DNA of 64,000 bases, taken from the NCBI RefSeq assembly GCF_020012125.1, contig NZ_JAIFAG010000001.1, positions 4,030,001 through 4,094,000 on the forward strand, written 5' to 3'. The stretch comes from Hymenobacter psoromatis (GTDB lineage: Bacteria > Bacteroidota > Bacteroidia > Cytophagales > Hymenobacteraceae). Made by a program: the position numbers and the translations under genes. Under the pieces are notes generated by a model that was given only the letters and a program-made list of their open reading frames with translations, made no database searches and was not told the origin of the DNA. The first letter of the stretch is position 1, and each line of letters starts with the position of its first letter. This document shows positions 1-8,843 of this stretch, in pieces.

Positions 1-63
1 CTCTACGTGAAGGGCAGCGAGGTAGGCAAGGGCACCACGTTTCGGCTGGTACTCAACCAATGA
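1..63 (+). CDS. C-terminal end of a sensor histidine kinase (partial)
   Basis: Reading from base 1 the frame encodes about 20 residues ending in GKGTTFRLVLNQ and a TGA stop. The GxGTxF pattern is the G2-box end of a HATPase_c kinase domain (GxGSxFxxxLP in most histidine kinases). The rest of the gene lies outside the window, so sensor domains and partner cannot be seen. Assignment rests only on this short motif. Confidence 0.6.
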   Translation, partial: LYVKGSEVGKGTTFRLVLNQ

Positions 64-87
64 GTGGGTAGCGTAAGCCAGCTAAAA

Positions 88-122
88 GAACGTCATGCTT
101 CGCTTTGCTCAGCATGACGTTC
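88..122. repeat. Intergenic palindrome (GTCATGC family)
   Basis: The arms gaacgtcatgc and gcatgacgttc are perfectly complementary around a 13-base spacer. The element lies between the convergent kinase gene and rfbA, where it could also act as a bidirectional terminator. Related palindromes occur near 3344, 5888, 31604 and 37553, so it belongs to a dispersed REP-like family. Confidence 0.75.
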
Positions 123-144
123 CTTCACTGCCATATTACTGGCC

Positions 145-1023
145 CTACCCTCCCATTACCAGCTGCTCGGGTAAATGCAGCAAATAGTCGCCGTAGCCGC
201 TTTTGCGCAGGGGCTCGGCGATTTTGCGCAGTTGCTCAGCATCAATAAAGCCCTGGCGGTAAGCGGCTTCCTCAATGGAGCCGACTTTGAGGCCCTGGCG
301 CTGCTCCAACACCCGCACAAACTCGCCGGCCTGCATCAGGCTCTCAAAGGTGCCGGTGTCGAGCCAGGCCGTGCCACGGCCCAGGATGCCCACTTTCAGC
401 TTGCCGCGGCGCAGATACTCGCGGTTCACGTCCGTAATTTCGTACTCGCCACGCGGGCTGGGCTCCAGGTTTTTCGCAATTTCCACCACGGTATTATCGT
501 AGAAATACAGACCCGGCACGGCGTAGTTGCTTTTGGGATGGGTAGGCTTTTCCTCGATACTAAGGGCTACTTTATTTTCGTCGAACTCGACTACGCCGTA
601 GCGCTCGGGGTCGTGCACGTGGTAGGCGTACACTACCCCCCCATCGGGGTCGTTATTGGCCTTGAGTAGCTCTTCCATGCCTTCGCCATGAAAAATATTG
701 TCGCCCAGCACCAAGGCTACTTTATCCTGACCAATGAAGTCGGCTCCCAGCACGAAGGCCTGCGCCAGCCCGTTGGGCAACTCCTGCACCACGTACTGAA
801 AGTTGCAGCCCAGGTTTTTACCATCGCCCAGCAGCTTCTGAAATTGCGCCTGGTCGTGGGGGGTAGTGATGATGAGAATTTCCCGAATGCCCGCCATCAT
901 CAAAATTGACAGCGGATAGTAAATCATCGGCTTGTCGTAGACGGGCATAAGCTGCTTCGAGACGGCGAGGGTAAGCGGGTGCAGCCGGGTGCCGGAGCCG
1001 CCGGCGAGGATAATACCTTTCAT
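145..1023 (-). CDS. rfbA: Glucose-1-phosphate thymidylyltransferase
   Basis: RmlA/RfbA joins dTTP and glucose-1-phosphate to give dTDP-glucose, the first step to dTDP-L-rhamnose and related sugars, in the cytoplasm. The 292-residue protein has the nucleotidyltransferase signature [11 protein letters not shown] at residues 9-19, the sugar-phosphate loop KPMIYYPL, and a GDN metal-site motif. The start was set at the ATG directly before KGIILAGG because the upstream 16 codons in frame are not family-like; the length then equals the usual 290 or so. It is the last gene of a minus-strand nucleotide-sugar operon with rfbB two genes upstream. The rfbC and rfbD genes needed for rhamnose are not in the window. 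Confidence 0.95.
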   Translation of the reverse strand: MKGIILAGGSGTRLHPLTLAVSKQLMPVYDKPMIYYPLSILMMAGIREILIITTPHDQAQFQKLLGDGKNLGCNFQYVVQELPNGLAQAFVLGADFIGQDKVALVLGDNIFHGEGMEELLKANNDPDGGVVYAYHVHDPERYGVVEFDENKVALSIEEKPTHPKSNYAVPGLYFYDNTVVEIAKNLEPSPRGEYEITDVNREYLRRGKLKVGILGRGTAWLDTGTFESLMQAGEFVRVLEQRQGLKVGSIEEAAYRQGFIDAEQLRKIAEPLRKSGYGDYLLHLPEQLVMGG

Positions 1024-1113
1024 AGTTGGTTGTTGGATTGCTGGGCGGTTGAATAGCGTACTAGAAAGCAATCACGTTAAGTATGTAATTCGGCCATCTG
1101 GCCATTAAATAAT

Positions 1114-2124
1114 TTAGCAGTTTCTTTCCTTAATAAAAGCTTGGTTTTCTTTAAACCAACTCAGCGTCTGTTGCAAACCCTCGCGGATGCGCACGCGCGG
1201 CGCGTAGCCGAGCCGGGTTTCAGCTTTGGTAATATCGGCTAGTGAGTCGCGGATGTCGCCGGCGCGGTTCGGGCCGAAGTGAGGTTCCAGGCTGGAGCCG
1301 GCTTCTTCGCGCAGCAGGTTATACATCTCGACCAGCGAGGTACGGTTGCCGACGGCGATGTTGTAGACCTGGCCCAGCGCCTCGGGGTTGGTAGTAAGGG
1401 CGGCCCGAATGTTGGCCTGCACGCAGTTTTCCACGAAGGTGAAGTCGCGGGTCTGGCCGCCGTCGCCGTTGAGGGTAGGCGGGTTATTTTGCAGCAGCGC
1501 GTCGATGAAGAGCGGAATCACGGCCGCGTAGGCCCCGCCGGGGTCCTGGCGCGGGCCGAAGATATTGAAGTAGCGCAGGCCGATAATCTCCATCCCGTAG
1601 GTGCGGGCAAACACATCGGCGTACAGCTCGTTGGCGTACTTGGTGACGGCGTAGGGCGAGAGCGGCTTGCCGATGCGGTCCTCCACTTTGGGTAGGCCGG
1701 GGTGGTCGCCGTAGGTCGAGCTGCTGGCCGCATACACAAAGCGCTTAATACCGGCTTCCTTGGCCGCGTAGAGCATTTTCACGAAGCCGCCCACGTTCAC
1801 TTCATCGGTCGTCACGGGGTCGGCAATGGAGCGCGGTACCGAGCCCAGCGCCGCCTGGTGCAGCACAATGTCGATGCCCTGGCAAGCGCGGGCGCAAGCA
1901 TCGCGGTCGCGAATATCGCCTTCCTGCACTTCCAGCGCGGGGTTATCCGCAAACAGTTGCAGGTTTTTATGGAAGCCGTTGGAGAAATTATCCAGCACCC
2001 GCACCTTCCCTACCCCCTGCTTGAGCAGGTACTCGACAAGGTTGGAGCCGATGAAACCCGCCCCGCCGGTGACGAGAAAATTTAGGCTGGTGAGGGGCTG
2101 GTCGGTGAAGGGAATTTCGTACAT
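1114..2124 (-). CDS. NAD-dependent epimerase, WbpP/TviC-like UDP-HexNAc 4-epimerase
   Basis: Extended short-chain dehydrogenase/reductase of 336 residues. It has the NAD-binding GGAGFIGSN motif near residue 19, an SSSTYGD segment, and the catalytic pair in [13 protein letters not shown]. The stretch around [14 protein letters not shown] is characteristic of the WbpP/TviC subgroup, which interconverts UDP-GlcNAc and UDP-GalNAc or their uronic acids. Family knowledge pairs this enzyme with a WbpO/TviB dehydrogenase, and such a gene lies three genes upstream in the same operon, so UDP-GalNAc(A) is the inferred product. Substrate specificity cannot be proved from sequence; a plain UDP-glucose epimerase is less likely because galE is present separately. 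Confidence 0.85.
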   Translation of the reverse strand: MYEIPFTDQPLTSLNFLVTGGAGFIGSNLVEYLLKQGVGKVRVLDNFSNGFHKNLQLFADNPALEVQEGDIRDRDACARACQGIDIVLHQAALGSVPRSIADPVTTDEVNVGGFVKMLYAAKEAGIKRFVYAASSSTYGDHPGLPKVEDRIGKPLSPYAVTKYANELYADVFARTYGMEIIGLRYFNIFGPRQDPGGAYAAVIPLFIDALLQNNPPTLNGDGGQTRDFTFVENCVQANIRAALTTNPEALGQVYNIAVGNRTSLVEMYNLLREEAGSSLEPHFGPNRAGDIRDSLADITKAETRLGYAPRVRIREGLQQTLSWFKENQAFIKERNC

Positions 2125-2139
2125 AAAGCTGTTTTATCG

Positions 2140-2257
2140 TTGCGAGCGCAGCGAAGTGAAGCGCGGCAATCTTTCCTTGATAGTTGTTAACCGTCTGATT
2201 ACTTCCGCTATTGAAAAGGAAAGATTGCTGCGCTCCACTTCGTTGCGCTCGCAATGA
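2140..2257. repeat. Long imperfect inverted repeat (TTGCGAGCGCAGCGAAGTG family)
   Basis: The outer arms, about 39 bases each, read ttgcgagcgcagcgaagtg... at 2140-2178 and its near complement at 2216-2257, with the core ggcaatctttccttga mirrored. The element fills the gap between the rfbB and epimerase genes. A related element sits at 42755-42862 and a half copy near 38560. Confidence 0.7.
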
Positions 2258-2271
2258 CAGACGGACGCTAA

Positions 2272-3327
2272 CTACCTATTAGGGTACTGCTTGGTATTAT
2301 ACTCCTGGTAGGCACCACTGGTCACGCTGTCGAGCCACTCCTGATTGGCGAGGTACCAGTCCACGGTCTGGCTCAAGCCCTGCTCGAAAGTTACACTCGG
2401 CTCCCAACCCAGCTCGCGCATGATTTTGCTGCTGTCGATGGCGTAGCGCATATCGTGGCCAGCGCGGTCCGTCACGAAGGTGATGAGCTGACGCGAAGTG
2501 CCCTGGGGCTGGCCGGTTTTCTCGTCCACCACGTCGCAGAGCAGCTGAATAAGCTTGAGGTTCTGCCACTCGTTCACGCCGCCAATGTTGTAGGTATCGC
2601 CCAGCTTTCCTTTATGAAAAACCGCGTCGATAGCCGTGGCATGGTCTTTCACGAAGAGCCAGTCGCGCACGTTTTCGCCTTTGCCATACACGGGCACTTT
2701 CTGGCCGGTGCGCAGGCGGTGAATGGCCAGCGGAATCAGCTTTTCGGGGAAGTGGTTGGGGCCGTAGTTATTCGAGCAGTTGCTGAGCTTGATGGGCAGG
2801 CCGTAGGTGTGGTGCCAGGCCCGCACAAAGTGGTCGGAGGCGGCTTTGGAAGCCGAGTAGGGCGAGCGCGGGTCGTAGGGCGTCTCTTCAGTAAACATTT
2901 CCGGGCCGAAATCCAGCGAGCCGTACACCTCATCGGTACTGACGTGGTAGAACAAGTGGTTTTCAAAGCCTTTCGGCTTCCACAGGTTCTTGGCCGCATT
3001 CAGCAAATTCACGGTGCCAATCACGTTGGTTTTCACGAACGCCATCGGGTCGGTGATGCTGCGGTCCACGTGGCTTTCGGCGGCGAGGTGAATCACGGCA
3101 TCGGGTTCCTCGTGGGCAAAAAGATGGTCCACGAACGCCTGGTCGGCGATGTCGCCCTTCACGAACTGGTAGTTCGGCGCGTTTTCCACGTCGCGCAGGT
3201 TTTCCAGGTTGCCCGCGTAAGTCAGCGCGTCGAGGTTCAGAATCTGGTAGTCGGGATATTTAGTCACGAATAGCCGCACCACGTGCGAGCCAATGAAGCC
3301 GGCCCCGCCGGTAATGAGGATTTTCAT
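2272..3327 (-). CDS. rfbB: dTDP-glucose 4,6-dehydratase
   Basis: RmlB converts dTDP-glucose to dTDP-4-keto-6-deoxyglucose, the branch point to dTDP-rhamnose, fucosamine and amino sugars. The 351-residue protein has GGAGFIGSH at the N terminus, the catalytic HVSTDEVYG segment (TDE motif), and the SPYSASKAASDH active-site tyrosine/lysine. An in-frame extension of 17 codons was rejected because MKILITGGAG is the normal family start. It lies in the same operon as rfbA but is separated from it by the WbpP-like gene and a hairpin repeat. Confidence 0.95.
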   Translation of the reverse strand: MKILITGGAGFIGSHVVRLFVTKYPDYQILNLDALTYAGNLENLRDVENAPNYQFVKGDIADQAFVDHLFAHEEPDAVIHLAAESHVDRSITDPMAFVKTNVIGTVNLLNAAKNLWKPKGFENHLFYHVSTDEVYGSLDFGPEMFTEETPYDPRSPYSASKAASDHFVRAWHHTYGLPIKLSNCSNNYGPNHFPEKLIPLAIHRLRTGQKVPVYGKGENVRDWLFVKDHATAIDAVFHKGKLGDTYNIGGVNEWQNLKLIQLLCDVVDEKTGQPQGTSRQLITFVTDRAGHDMRYAIDSSKIMRELGWEPSVTFEQGLSQTVDWYLANQEWLDSVTSGAYQEYNTKQYPNR

Positions 3328-3343
3328 GGAATTGAGGGCATTT

Positions 3344-3434
3344 GTCATGCTAAGCTTGCCGAAGCATCTCGCTCGCATTGTTGAGTGGTTTAGTTAGTAC
3401 ACCATGCTAGATGCTTCGGCAAGCTTAGCATGAC
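3344..3434. repeat. 26-bp perfect inverted repeat (GTCATGC family)
   Basis: The arms at 3344-3369 and 3409-3434 (beginning gtcatgctaagcttgcc) are exact reverse complements around a 39-base centre. It lies between galE and rfbB, inside what should be one transcript, and would form a strong stem-loop in the mRNA. The arm is the longest version of the dispersed family also seen at 88, 5888, 31604 and 37553. Confidence 0.8.
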
Positions 3435-3452
3435 GTTCTTTTTATACTTTAC

Positions 3453-4472
3453 TCACTTACCGAGCGCGAGCTGCCATTTCCAGGCGCTGGCCAGCGAGTC
3501 GCGCAGGGAAGTCGTCGTTTTAAAGCCTAGCACCTCAGCAGCCTTGGTGGCGTCGGCGTAGATAGCGGGCACATCGCCGACGCGGCGCGGGCCGATACTA
3601 TAGTTCAGCTTTTGGCCGGTGGCTTCCTCGAATGTTTTAACTACTTCGAGCACCGAGTTGCCGTGGCCGGTGCCCACGTTGAAGGTCTCCACTATGTCGC
3701 TGGCGCGGCGGTCGAGCAGGCGCTGCACGGCCGCGATGTGGGCCTTGGCCAAATCTACAACGTGGATATAGTCACGGACGTTGGTGCCATCGGGCGTGTC
3801 GTAGTCGTTGCCGAAGATGGTGAGCTTCTCGCGGATGCCGGCCGCCGTTTGGGTGATGAATGGCACCAGGTTATTGGGTGTGCCCAAGGGCAGCTCGCCG
3901 ATGCGAGCCGATTCGTGCGCCCCAATGGGATTAAAATAACGCAGTAGAATGGTATGCAGCGTATTATCAGCTGCACCCGACGTGTCGTGCACAATATCTT
4001 CGCACATCTGCTTGGTGCGGCCGTAGGGCGAACTGGCCGGCTTGGTGGGGGTAGCCTCCGTCACGGGCAGCTGGTCGGGGATGCCGTACACGGTGCACGA
4101 CGATGAGAACACCAGATTCGTTACCCCCTCGTCCTTCATCACTTCCAGCAGAGTCAGCAGCGAGCCCACGTTGTTGTCAAAATACGCCAGCGGTTTTTGC
4201 ACCGACTCGCCCACCGCCTTGAAGGCCGCGAAGTGAATGACGCCCTGAATGTTACCTTCCGCTTTAAACACCTGGTGCAACGCCTCCGCATTACCGCAGT
4301 CGATGCGGTGGCACGTCACGTCGTGCCCCAGAATGGCCCGCAGCCCATCGAGCACCGACGTGGCCGAGTTGCTGAAATTATCCACAATCACGGGCTCGTA
4401 GCCTGCCTGGGCCAGCTCCACTACGGTGTGGGAGCCAATGTAGCCGGCTCCGCCGGTAACGAGAATCTTCAT
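3453..4472 (-). CDS. galE: UDP-glucose 4-epimerase
   Basis: GalE interconverts UDP-glucose and UDP-galactose (Leloir pathway, surface sugar precursors). The 339-residue protein has GGAGYIGSHT at the N terminus, the SSSCTVYG segment and the catalytic SPYGRTK tyrosine/lysine. The ATG at 4472 directly precedes KILVTGGAG; the longer frame would translate the adjacent hairpin repeat. It sits third in the minus-strand nucleotide-sugar operon. Confidence 0.93.
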   Translation of the reverse strand: MKILVTGGAGYIGSHTVVELAQAGYEPVIVDNFSNSATSVLDGLRAILGHDVTCHRIDCGNAEALHQVFKAEGNIQGVIHFAAFKAVGESVQKPLAYFDNNVGSLLTLLEVMKDEGVTNLVFSSSCTVYGIPDQLPVTEATPTKPASSPYGRTKQMCEDIVHDTSGAADNTLHTILLRYFNPIGAHESARIGELPLGTPNNLVPFITQTAAGIREKLTIFGNDYDTPDGTNVRDYIHVVDLAKAHIAAVQRLLDRRASDIVETFNVGTGHGNSVLEVVKTFEEATGQKLNYSIGPRRVGDVPAIYADATKAAEVLGFKTTTSLRDSLASAWKWQLALGK

Positions 4473-4475
4473 AAT

Positions 4476-4561
4476 CAATGGGTGAATGAGTGAGTGGGCA
4501 AATGAGTTGATGGGAGCCAGGGCGTTTTTACTTACCCATTTGCCCACTTATTCACCCATTG
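4476..4561. repeat. Inverted repeat between dehydrogenase gene and galE
   Basis: The arms caatgggtgaatgagtgagtgggcaaatg (4476-4504) and catttgcccacttattcacccattg (4537-4561) pair with a small internal bulge. It occupies nearly all of the 90-base intergenic gap and begins next to the galE start, so an mRNA hairpin could affect galE translation. It belongs to a different sequence family from the GTCATGC palindromes. Confidence 0.65.
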
Positions 4562-4562
4562 C

Positions 4563-5864
4563 CTATAAGCTCCAGTAGTGCAAATCGTGCATGGGCTGCC
4601 GGCGGTAGAGGCCTTTAATATCCACTAATACGGCATCGGCGGCGGTGATGGACTGAAAGTACGCCTCGTCTTTATCTAAGTAGGGCCGGTGGCTGACGGC
4701 TACGATAACGGCGTCGTAGTCGTTCCGGATGTTATCGGCGGGCGTGAGGCGGAAGCCGTACTCGTGGTTCAACTCGTTGGAATTGGCGTGCGGGTCCACG
4801 ATGTCCACGTTCACGGAGAAGTTTTTTAGCTCCTGAATCACGTCAGCCACCTTCGAGTTACGGATGTCCTCCACGTTTTCCTTGAAGGTCGCGCCCATCA
4901 CCAGCACCCGGCTTTTGGCCACGTCCTTGCCGCGCTTAATCATCATCTGCACCGTTTTGCGGGCGATGTAGGCCCCCATATTATCGTTGGTGGTGCGGCC
5001 CGAGAGGATAACCTTGGCATCGTAGCCCAGCTCCTTCGCCTTGTAGGTGAGGTAGTACGGGTCTACGCCGATGCAATGGCCGCCCACCAGGCCGGGCGAG
5101 AATTTCAGGAAATTCCACTTGGTGCCGGCCGCTTCCAGTACCTCGTAGGTGTTGATGTTCATACGGTCGAAAATCATCGACAGCTCGTTCATGAGCGCGA
5201 TGTTCACGTCGCGCTGGGTGTTTTCGATAATCTTGGCGGCCTCGGCCACCCGGATGCTGCTGGCCCGGTGCACGCCGGCATCCACCACCAGCTCGTACAC
5301 TTTGGCCACCACGTCGAGGCTTTCGGCGTCGCAGCCGCTCACCACCTTCACGATGCGGCGCAGGGTGTGCTCCTTGTCGCCGGGGTTGATGCGCTCGGGC
5401 GAGTAGCCGACCTTGAAATCACCTTTGGCGAAGCTCAGGCCCGAATATTTTTCCATCACCGGGATGCAGTCTTCCTCGGTGCAGCCGGGGTAGACGGTGC
5501 TCTCAAATACCACGTAATCGCCCTTTTTCAAGACCTTCCCCACCGACATCGAGGCCCCGAGCAGCGGCTTGAGGTCGGGTTGGGCATGCTCGTCGATGGG
5601 GGTAGGCACGGCCACGATGAAGAAGCGCGCCTCGCGCAGCACGTCGAGCGAGTCGGTGAAAGTGATGTCGCAACCGGCGAAGGCGGCGCTGTCCAGCTCG
5701 CCGCTCGGGTCTTGGTGGTTGCGCATCATGTCCACGCGCCCGGAGTTGATATCGAAGCCGATAACCGAGAGTTGCTTGGCAAATTCGAGGGCGATGGGCA
5801 GGCCCACGTAGCCCAGGCCAATCACGGCCAGCTTGGCTTCTTTGCGGAGGAGTTCGTCGTACAC
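4563..5864 (-). CDS. UDP-N-acetylhexosamine 6-dehydrogenase (WbpO/TviB-like)
   Basis: Nucleotide-sugar dehydrogenase that oxidises C6 of UDP-GlcNAc or UDP-GalNAc to the uronic acid with two NAD+. The Rossmann motif GLGYVGLP lies near the N terminus, followed by a VPTPID segment, the central dimer helix, and the catalytic cysteine in GGHCIGVDPYYL. The C-terminal UDP-binding domain contains MGATFKENVEDIRNSK. Start: the longest frame begins with ATG at 5912, but that ATG lies inside a dispersed palindrome; the GTG at 5864 gives MYDELLRKEAKLAVIG, which resembles Bacteroidota homologues. With the WbpP-like epimerase it could supply UDP-GalNAcA. Confidence 0.87.
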   Translation of the reverse strand: MYDELLRKEAKLAVIGLGYVGLPIALEFAKQLSVIGFDINSGRVDMMRNHQDPSGELDSAAFAGCDITFTDSLDVLREARFFIVAVPTPIDEHAQPDLKPLLGASMSVGKVLKKGDYVVFESTVYPGCTEEDCIPVMEKYSGLSFAKGDFKVGYSPERINPGDKEHTLRRIVKVVSGCDAESLDVVAKVYELVVDAGVHRASSIRVAEAAKIIENTQRDVNIALMNELSMIFDRMNINTYEVLEAAGTKWNFLKFSPGLVGGHCIGVDPYYLTYKAKELGYDAKVILSGRTTNDNMGAYIARKTVQMMIKRGKDVAKSRVLVMGATFKENVEDIRNSKVADVIQELKNFSVNVDIVDPHANSNELNHEYGFRLTPADNIRNDYDAVIVAVSHRPYLDKDEAYFQSITAADAVLVDIKGLYRRQPMHDLHYWSL

Positions 5865-5887
5865 TTCGTTTAAGTATGAATGTTGAA

Positions 5888-5915
5888 CGTCATGCTGAGC
5901 TTGCCGAAGCATGAC
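5888..5915. repeat. Dispersed GTCATGC palindrome
   Basis: The sequence cgtcatgctgagcttgccgaagcatgacc has gtcatgc and gcatgac ends. It lies in the short gap between the acetyltransferase and dehydrogenase genes and supplies the spurious upstream ATG for the latter. Confidence 0.65.
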
Positions 5916-5934
5916 CGTCTAATGATTTTGATTT

Positions 5935-6534
5935 TTAATTGATTATAAATACCGTTTTTTTATCGGTACTCAACTGATATACTTCCCCGCTTTCAGGGCA
6001 GGTGGCGCGGCCGGCCGCGTCGAAGCGCAGGCGCTCGCCATGCGCGCTGAGCCAGCCGTGCGGCCGGGCAGGGTTGCCGTAGACGAGGGCATGGGCCGGC
6101 ACGTCTTTGGTGACCACGCTGCCCGCGCCCACGAAGGCATAGCGCCCTAGCCTGATGCCGCACACCAGCGTGGCATTGGCCCCGATGCTGACGCCGCACT
6201 CCAAGTGGGTAGTTTGATAGTGGGCCGCGCCGCGCCGCGGCACGGCGCTACGCGGGTTGCGCACGTTGGTAAACACCACGGAGGGGCCCAGGAACACGTC
6301 GTCCTCGCACGTCACGCCTTCGTAGAGGCTCACATTATTCTGCACCTTCACGTTGCGGCCCAGCGTCACGCCGTCGGCTACGAATACGTTTTGGCCCAGC
6401 GAGCAGTTTTCGCCCAGCACCGCGCCCGCCGCTAAGTGGCAGAAGTGCCAAATGCGGCTGCCCGCCCCCACGCGGCAGCCCGCGTCGAGCACGGCGGTAG
6501 GATGGGCATAAAAGTCGGCAGCGGGTTCGGCCAC
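5935..6534 (-). CDS. WbpD-like hexapeptide N-acetyltransferase
   Basis: Left-handed beta-helix acetyltransferase resembling WbpD/WlbB, which acetylates the 3-amino group of UDP-GlcNAc3N-uronic acid. Repeated hexads run from about residue 10 to 145, with family motifs NVFVADGV, VQNNVSLYEGV, PSVVFTNVRNPRS, and GAGSVVTKDVPA followed by YGNPAR. The start was set at the GTG at 6534: the longer frame starts at a TTG that overlaps a TACCTTTG promoter element (6559-6566), and WbpD proteins begin only a few residues before the FYAHP-like segment. The WbpB and WbpE partners are not in the window, so the in vivo substrate is uncertain. Confidence 0.8.
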   Translation of the reverse strand: MAEPAADFYAHPTAVLDAGCRVGAGSRIWHFCHLAAGAVLGENCSLGQNVFVADGVTLGRNVKVQNNVSLYEGVTCEDDVFLGPSVVFTNVRNPRSAVPRRGAAHYQTTHLECGVSIGANATLVCGIRLGRYAFVGAGSVVTKDVPAHALVYGNPARPHGWLSAHGERLRFDAAGRATCPESGEVYQLSTDKKTVFIIN

Positions 6535-6558
6535 GGGCGCAGGCAGGGTTAGCGGCCG

Positions 6559-6566
6559 CAAAGGTA
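6559..6566 (-). promoter_or_regulatory. Bacteroidota -7 promoter element TACCTTTG
   Basis: On the minus strand the octamer TACCTTTG matches the Bacteroidota sigma-ABfr -7 consensus TAnnTTTG, followed by GCGGCCGC. It lies 25 bases upstream of the proposed GTG start of the acetyltransferase and would drive the nucleotide-sugar operon. No clear -33 TTG is visible. Confidence 0.5.
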
Positions 6567-6641
6567 ACGCCCTGAGTGGGGTTGAGGGGTAGGGCGTACT
6601 TTTGAATAAATTGCATTCTTCGCTTTAGCCCGCCTGCTTTT

Positions 6642-7269
6642 ATGGGACTGCCCGCTTTCCAATCCCAACCCGACGTGCCCACCCGCGTGTCGCCCGCCGA
6701 CTACCTGCGCCTAGAGCGTGAGGCGGAATACAAGCACGAATACTACGCTGGCGAAATCCGGGCGATGGCCGGGGCCAGTTTCGCGCATAAATAAGATTTG
6801 TGTTAACCTGACCATTAGCCTGGGAAACTCATTGCGCGGCAAGGGCTACACGCCGGTGGGCAGCGACCAGCGGGTGCACGTCAAAAACAAGTCTTCTTTT
6901 CTCTACCCCGACCTATCGGTGGTGTGCGGCCAGCCCAAGTTTTTAGAGGCTAAGAAACCGGATACGCTGCTCAACCCGGTTTTCCTCGCGGAAGTACTTT
7001 CGGCTTCTACCCAGGATAAGGACCGGGGCGAGAAATTCATGCTCTACCGGCAGATTCCCAGCCTGCGCCACTATTTGCTGCTCAGCTCCGAAGCCGTGCA
7101 CGCCGAGCTGTACTCGCTCGATGAGCGGGGCCGCTGGGTGCTCACCGAAATCCGCGAGCTGAGCGCCATGCTCGACCTGGAGGCGCTGGGCTGCCAGCTG
7201 CCGCTGGCCGCCGTATACGAGGGCGTGACCCTGGCCGCCGACGCGCCGGAAGAGCTGCCCGCGGCGTAG
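6642..7269 (+). pseudogene. Uma2-family (DUF820) nuclease-like gene, frameshifted
   Basis: The reading frame from the ATG at 6642 encodes the typical Uma2 beginning (SPADYLRLEREAEYKHEYYAGEIRAMAGASFAH) and then stops. One extra A in 6789-6791 moves the continuation (NKICVNLTISLGNSLRGKG..., then YPDLSVVCG and LAEVLSAST, ending at 7269) into the next frame. Removing one A restores a protein of about 208 residues with the PD-(D/E)xK-like elements of the family. Uma2 proteins are very common in Hymenobacter and their role is unclear. This copy is either inactivated or carries a sequencing error; the run is only three A's, so a simple homopolymer error is less likely. Confidence 0.75.
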
Positions 7270-7301
7270 CCTGCCGGCCGCAGGGGGGTAGGGGCGCGGC
7301 G

Positions 7302-8834
7302 CTAAGGCCGCCACACCTCGGCCGAATCGGCGGGGGTGGCGGGGCGGGCCAGCAGCACCAGCTGGGCATCTTCGTAGAGCACGCGGTAGCCGGGGCGGGC
7401 GCGCAGCGCGGCCAGGGCCTGCCGGGCCTGGGCTGGCGAGAGGGGCCAGGCGGCGTGCTCGTCGGGCTCGCGCGGGAGGGCCACCAGCCGGGCCGTGCGC
7501 AGCACCGGAAACAGGAAAATGTCGCGCCGGTCGAGCAGGTGCGGCACTAGGTTGGAAGACGTGCTTAAGGCCACGCCGGGCGGCACCCGCGCCAGGGCCG
7601 CGTACAGGCCGGCGCGGTTGGGGTAGGGGCAGCGGTAGTGACGGCCCAGGAGAAAGTTGCCGGCGGCACGGTCGTACCACTCGCTGCGGCGCGCATAGAG
7701 CGTGACCACCGAAAACACCGCCGCGCCCGCCAGCGCCGCCGCCCACGCCCCACGCCGGAAGCCAGCCCCCGCCACCCTACCCCCCCGCAACGCATCGACC
7801 ACGGCCAGCGTGAGCACGGGCGCAAACTCGATGGAATACTGCCCGTTGATGCCCCACAGCGCGTAGTCGTTGGCCAGGAATTTTTGGGCCAGAATGGGTA
7901 GCAGCATCAGCCCGTACCAGGGCCGCCGCCACAAGGCCCAGCCACCCGATACCAGCACGGCCGCCCAGGTTTCCAGCTTGATGTAGTCGTAGCCAGCATC
8001 GGGCAGCGTGTTTTGGAAGAGTACTGCCCACAGTCGCGCCGGGTGGGTGAGCACATTGGCTAGCACCTCCGGCAGCGAGGGGCCCAGCCAGGCATAGCGC
8101 CCGAGTTGGGTAAAAGGCCGGTGCGTGGTATCGAGGGCCGGCATCACGTAGCGCGTAATAACCTGGTAGTAAGCCAGTGATAGCACCGCCCCCAGCACTA
8201 GCCACCCTACCCGCGCCCGATGGGCGCGGTGCTGCCAGGCCAGGGCCAGCAGCACGCAGGCCAGCCACAGGGCCAGGTTTTCCTTACTCACCAGTATAAG
8301 TAGGGCGGCCAGCGCGGCCCTACCCCCCCTGCCCTGCCCCACCCACAGCGCTAGCCAGGGCAGGGCCATCGCGCCCACCACATTGTCGTGGTAATCAAAG
8401 CTAAACGCCGAATAAACGCCCCACTGGCAGCCCAGCAATGCCAGGGCGTAGTTGGCCACGCGGGGGCTACCCCCCTGGGCGCGGGCGTAGTGCCACGCGC
8501 CCAGCAGCCCCAGCAGCACCGCCCCCATCTGGAGCAGCAGCAGCGCCCAGGCCCCGCCCACCAGGTAATAGAGCGGCACGGCCAGCGCGGGCGTCAGGCT
8601 GAAATGGCTGGCCAGAAAGCTAGTGGGCGGGGCATCGAGCAGCAGCGTCACGCGCGGGGCCCGCAGGTGGGCGAAGTCGGCCACGGCCTGCGCCGTGAAG
8701 CCCAGGTCGAGCGCTGCGGTACGGAAATTCCACTGGTTAACCAGTGAAATCAGGCTGTAAACCAGCCCGAAGATGAGCAGCAGCGCCGGGCGCCGGGGCT
8801 GAGCCAGCCAGGCGCGAAAGGAGGATAGCATCAA
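7302..8834 (-). CDS. DUF2079-like multi-pass membrane protein
   Basis: Protein of 510 residues with about ten hydrophobic segments. The N-terminal half has the features I associate with DUF2079: an early ALDLGFTAQ segment, a HFSLTPALAVPLYYL motif and an SFDYHDN segment, followed by KENLALWL. These proteins resemble GT-C glycosyltransferases in topology, but no activity is established. The C terminus is a soluble region. It lies 10 bases downstream of the preceding minus-strand gene (8844-10232), suggesting co-transcription. Confidence is good for a membrane protein and moderate for the family. Confidence 0.7.
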   Translation of the reverse strand: MMLSSFRAWLAQPRRPALLLIFGLVYSLISLVNQWNFRTAALDLGFTAQAVADFAHLRAPRVTLLLDAPPTSFLASHFSLTPALAVPLYYLVGGAWALLLLQMGAVLLGLLGAWHYARAQGGSPRVANYALALLGCQWGVYSAFSFDYHDNVVGAMALPWLALWVGQGRGGRAALAALLILVSKENLALWLACVLLALAWQHRAHRARVGWLVLGAVLSLAYYQVITRYVMPALDTTHRPFTQLGRYAWLGPSLPEVLANVLTHPARLWAVLFQNTLPDAGYDYIKLETWAAVLVSGGWALWRRPWYGLMLLPILAQKFLANDYALWGINGQYSIEFAPVLTLAVVDALRGGRVAGAGFRRGAWAAALAGAAVFSVVTLYARRSEWYDRAAGNFLLGRHYRCPYPNRAGLYAALARVPPGVALSTSSNLVPHLLDRRDIFLFPVLRTARLVALPREPDEHAAWPLSPAQARQALAALRARPGYRVLYEDAQLVLLARPATPADSAEVWRP

Positions 8835-8843
8835 AACTTTCTG

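Noticed and set aside
5865..5912. ATG 5912 as the start of the UDP-HexNAc dehydrogenase
   Set aside because: It lies inside a dispersed palindrome, and the extra 16 residues are translated repeat; GTG 5864 gives the family N terminus.
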